DNA from: CAMCXT01 sp046302715
GTDB taxonomy: Bacteria > Bacteroidota > Bacteroidia > M30B66
Direction: 5' to 3'
Assembly: GCA_046302715.1 (NCBI GenBank)
Contig: JBKCHQ010000064.1
Span: 1 to 5,683 of the forward strand
DNA length: 5,683 bases
Within the stretch, counting starts at the first letter, position 1. The number at the start of each line of letters is the position of its first letter. Position numbers and translations under genes: made by a program. Of this stretch, positions 2,815 to 5,683 are shown one piece after another. The notes beneath the pieces were generated by a model. It worked only from the letters and a program-made list of their open reading frames with translations, did no database searches and was not told the DNA's origin.

Positions 2815-5683
2815 ATGCACCAACTTTACCGTTTTATCCCACAATTTCTTTCGGCTTTATTTTTAATGTTATCAGGTTTGGCATTTGGCCAAAGTCCTGT
2901 TGCCGGATTTACCGTAGCCTCCAACCAAGGATGCGCCCCTTTTAGTGTTAACTTTACGAACACTTCAACAGGAGCACAATCCTACCAATGGAATTTTGGC
3001 AACGGCAATTTTTCAACTCTGGTAAACCCGCAAAACGTATTTATTGCTCCCGGCACGTATACGGTTACTTTAACTGCCACAGGGCAAGGAGGCGCAACCA
3101 ATACCTTTACTGCTAATATTACAGCCATGCCTGGCCCAACACCAGCATTTACCGTAAATGATAACGATGGTTGTGAAGATCAAACCGCATTTTCATTTAC
3201 CAATACCAGTGTTGGGGCTACTTCGCATTTTTGGGATTTTGGCGATGGTACTTCATCATTAGCCATCAACCCTACCAAAATATATAGCACACCGGGCAAT
3301 TATTCGGTGAGCTTGCTGGCTACCAATGCAGTAGGCTGTCAGTCGGTATATACACTTAATCAGAATATTCAAATTCATCCGGTGCCAACTGCCGCATTTC
3401 AAATTTCTGCCTTGTCGGTATGCGCGCCCGGAACTCCGTTTCAATTTACCAACCAATCTGTAGGTGCAAGCAGCTATTTATGGAATTTTGGCGATGGTAC
3501 CACGTCAACAGCAGCAAGTCCTTCAAAGGCCTATGCCAATCCGGGTTCATATGTAGTAAGTTTAGTGGCCGGAAACGGGTTTGGTTGCTACGATACATTA
3601 ACCTATTCAAACTCTTTATTGGTAAGAACGCCAATTCAGCCCCAATTTTCTGCTAACGACAGTAGTGCATGTATTCCGTTTACCCCTACCATTAGCGCAG
3701 TAGCGGTTCCAGGTGCATCTTATCTTTGGAATTTTGGAAACGGACAGCAATCGCAAGCCAGTTCATTTGTTGCTAACTATCCACAAGCCGGACAATACGA
3801 TGTGTCATTACAAGTAACCACTTCGTCAGGATGTGTTTATTCTACCACTGTAGAAGATTTTATTCAGGCATATCCTAAACCCACCGCCAGCTTCACGGTT
3901 CAAAATGCTACCGGCTGTTCGCCATTAACGGTTGGATTGGACAATTTATCACTCGGCGCCACCTCATACACCTGGCAATTTAGCGAGGGCGCAAACTCTA
4001 CATTGTTCGAGCCATCGCACACATTCCTAGGGAATGGATCGCAGTGGGTGCGTCTTACTGCAACCAACCAATATGGTTGTACACATCAGCAAACCATTAA
4101 TACAATTTCGGTAACGGGCCCAACTGCTGCATTTACAGCCTCCGATACTGCAGGATGTCCTCCGCTTAACGTACAATTTACTAATCAGTCTTCGGGAGCT
4201 ACTTCGTATTTTTGGAGTTTCGGAAACGGAGCTTCAAGTACGCAGGCCAATCCATCTGTAAGTGTTGGACAATTGGGAACCTACGATGTGATGCTTGTCG
4301 CTCTTAACGGTGCAGGTTGCCGCGATACCTTAATCGTTGAAGATTATTTGCACGTGCAGTACGAGGAAGTGCCTTACAATGCACCCGAACCCGTTTATGC
4401 TTGCGCTCCATTCACAGCTTCTTTCAACCTCGAGAATGTTTCAGCAAGTTCGTATCTGTGGAATTTTGGCGATGGCACTACTTCTACCAGTCCAAATCCA
4501 AGCCATATTTATACTGAGCCTGGCGATTACATCGTTTCGTTGGTGTTGAATACCGGTGGTGCGTGCATGCAGAGCTATGCGGTATATCAGGAAATTCATA
4601 TTGAAGGTGTAGTTCCGGTATTTACTACTACCTATGGCGCCTGTCCTCCATTTCCGGTTACGTTTCATGTAGACACCACAAATGTAGAGTCTTATTTTTG
4701 GGATTTTGGCGATGGCACCACTTCTACTGACGCCGTTCCCACGCACACGTATCCTAATAACAATGTGCACCATGTAAGCTTAAACGTGGTAACTGAGTTG
4801 GGATGTACGTATTCGTATGTTGGATTTAACTCGGTAAATTTTGCTTCGATGCAGGCAAATTTCATTAGCTATTACGATCCTGAAGACGAGTTTCCGGTGG
4901 CTGTTTCGTTTCAAAGCCTTAATCCAAACGCTACGGGTTGGTTATGGAATTTTGGCGATGGTACTACATCTACCGAAGAAAATCCGGTGCATACTTATCA
5001 GGTTGACGGCGATTATCAGGTAAGTCTTACCATTACCACCGCCGAATGTACAGTAACTTCATCCGGTATGGCATTCGCCGATGAGGCGGTGGCCGAAAAT
5101 CAGGAGTCGGCTTCGGGCGGAAGTACCGGTGGTGGTGCGGCAGTTCAAGTTGAACCTATGATTGTTTGTGCGCCTGCAACCATTTATTTCTTCCGTCAGG
5201 ATACCACCCACCAGGTAATCAGCTGGAACTTGGGCGATGGAACCACATCAAGCGAAGTAATGCCCATCCATCAATACACCGAACCGGGCATTTACAATAT
5301 TTACTACATTGCAAATACACCTTATGGTGTAGATACTTTTAGCTATCCGCAAACTATTTTAGTAGGTGGCGGTACTCCAGAGTTTAGTGTAAACGCCATT
5401 GAAGCTTGCGATTTTGCAGAAATTACCGTAGCGGTTTTAAATGCCGGGGCTGTAGATAATCTTACTTGGACATTTGGCGACGGGTTTACCTCCAATGCAC
5501 CGAGTTTAACACATCAACTCGAGCACCTTAACTCATCTTATCTGGTGCAACTCGAACTTGAAGATACCTTAGGTTGTGTTTCTAACAGTATGGAAAGCGT
5601 GCTTCCGGGCACTAATCTTCCTACCATTACCTATCCAGCTACTGTTTGTAACGACACCATTCATTTTGTAAACAATTTTGCAG
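2815..5683 (+). CDS. Giant PKD-repeat surface or secreted protein (3' partial)
   Basis: An uninterrupted frame runs from ATG 2815 off the right edge, giving at least 956 residues. Residues 1-26 are a signal peptide ending 'SGLAFGQ', so the protein is exported. The rest is a string of PKD-type immunoglobulin-like domains of about 80-85 residues. The core motif W-x-F-G-[DN]-G starts at W59, W140, W223, W305, W387 (degenerate, WQFSEG), W467, W549, W629, W711, W804 (WNLGDG) and W885, so there are 11 repeats, and a twelfth begins near residue 937. A typical unit reads 'GC.P..V.FTN.S.GA.SY.W' then 'FGDGT.ST...P.H.Y..PG.Y.VSL', closing near 'GC'. Most repeats carry two Cys 54-56 residues apart, suggesting one disulfide per domain. 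A Gly/Ser/Glu-rich linker (about 753-780) separates repeats 9 and 10. PKD arrays in Bacteroidota usually serve as rigid stalks for adhesins or secreted enzymes and often end in a T9SS sorting domain. No catalytic domain is visible here and the C-terminus is missing, so the specific function is unknown. Confidence 0.92.
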   Translation, partial: MHQLYRFIPQFLSALFLMLSGLAFGQSPVAGFTVASNQGCAPFSVNFTNTSTGAQSYQWNFGNGNFSTLVNPQNVFIAPGTYTVTLTATGQGGATNTFTANITAMPGPTPAFTVNDNDGCEDQTAFSFTNTSVGATSHFWDFGDGTSSLAINPTKIYSTPGNYSVSLLATNAVGCQSVYTLNQNIQIHPVPTAAFQISALSVCAPGTPFQFTNQSVGASSYLWNFGDGTTSTAASPSKAYANPGSYVVSLVAGNGFGCYDTLTYSNSLLVRTPIQPQFSANDSSACIPFTPTISAVAVPGASYLWNFGNGQQSQASSFVANYPQAGQYDVSLQVTTSSGCVYSTTVEDFIQAYPKPTASFTVQNATGCSPLTVGLDNLSLGATSYTWQFSEGANSTLFEPSHTFLGNGSQWVRLTATNQYGCTHQQTINTISVTGPTAAFTASDTAGCPPLNVQFTNQSSGATSYFWSFGNGASSTQANPSVSVGQLGTYDVMLVALNGAGCRDTLIVEDYLHVQYEEVPYNAPEPVYACAPFTASFNLENVSASSYLWNFGDGTTSTSPNPSHIYTEPGDYIVSLVLNTGGACMQSYAVYQEIHIEGVVPVFTTTYGACPPFPVTFHVDTTNVESYFWDFGDGTTSTDAVPTHTYPNNNVHHVSLNVVTELGCTYSYVGFNSVNFASMQANFISYYDPEDEFPVAVSFQSLNPNATGWLWNFGDGTTSTEENPVHTYQVDGDYQVSLTITTAECTVTSSGMAFADEAVAENQESASGGSTGGGAAVQVEPMIVCAPATIYFFRQDTTHQVISWNLGDGTTSSEVMPIHQYTEPGIYNIYYIANTPYGVDTFSYPQTILVGGGTPEFSVNAIEACDFAEITVAVLNAGAVDNLTWTFGDGFTSNAPSLTHQLEHLNSSYLVQLELEDTLGCVSNSMESVLPGTNLPTITYPATVCNDTIHFVNNFA
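2896..5683 (+). repeat. Tandem PKD-repeat array within the large gene
   Basis: Eleven complete units and part of a twelfth repeat at roughly 245-base intervals. The most conserved DNA is the W-N-F-G-D-G core: the 17-mer TGGAATTTTGGCGATGG is identical at 3481-3497, 4459-4475 and 4945-4961, and TGGGATTTTGGCGATGG is identical at two more places (3238-3254 and 4699-4715). Outside this core the units have diverged strongly in DNA, which indicates old duplications rather than recent expansion. The identical cores could still permit recombination that changes repeat number. Confidence 0.85.

Noticed and set aside
3420..3656. Plus-strand open frame of 78 codons and an opposing 62-codon minus frame at 3446-3634
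   Set aside because: Both are out-of-frame shadows of PKD repeats 3 and 4, with no family features and no independent start signals.
4441..4773. Minus-strand open frame of 110 codons
   Set aside because: It lies wholly inside the PKD-repeat gene, antisense to it. Its own internal similarity merely mirrors the PKD repeats, and it has no recognisable domain.
3238..4961. Regularly recurring near-identical 17-mers suggesting a CRISPR array
   Set aside because: The repeats encode the W-x-F-G-D-G core of PKD domains in one continuous frame. Intervals are about 240 bases or multiples of that, far too long for CRISPR spacers.

Overview
The window looks like chromosomal DNA of a gliding or T9SS-bearing member of the Bacteroidota. 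The support is a stand-alone type IX secretion (T9SS) type B sorting domain with its 'TPNGDGINDSF' signature, a long PKD-repeat surface protein with a signal peptide, the tail of a FISUMP-domain (Fibrobacter succinogenes major paralogous domain) protein, moderately AT-rich DNA, and no clear Shine-Dalgarno sites. The genus cannot be named from the sequence.

Layout. (1) Bases 2-211, plus strand: the last 69 residues of a FISUMP/C-type-lectin-like protein whose start lies off the window. It is followed by short ATTTGATT repeats, a GC hairpin and a T-run. (2) 212-515: convergent intergenic DNA, with a possible decayed 33-codon minus-strand reading frame at its right end. (3) 516-2019, minus strand: a two-gene phosphorelay unit. 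The upstream gene is a soluble histidine kinase with a degenerate receiver-like N-terminus; 10 bases after it comes a single-domain CheY-like response regulator. (4) 2020-2328: divergent intergenic region with a candidate promoter element for the kinase and a 12-bp perfect palindrome. (5) 2329-5683, plus strand: a 154-residue secreted protein that is little more than a T9SS sorting domain, then after 21 bases a very large PKD-repeat protein (at least 956 residues, 11 repeats and the start of a twelfth) that runs off the right edge.

How it fits together. The kinase and regulator form an obvious cognate pair with no membrane segment and no DNA-binding output, so they probably signal through protein-protein contact. 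The two plus-strand genes on the right form a probable operon for exported, cell-surface or secreted proteins. The FISUMP tail is the most unusual element. Its C-terminal segment is dominated by NNY codons of the kind produced by adenine mutagenesis of AAY codons, and it is followed by a hairpin. That pattern recalls the variable region of a diversity-generating retroelement (DGR), although no reverse transcriptase or template repeat lies in this window.
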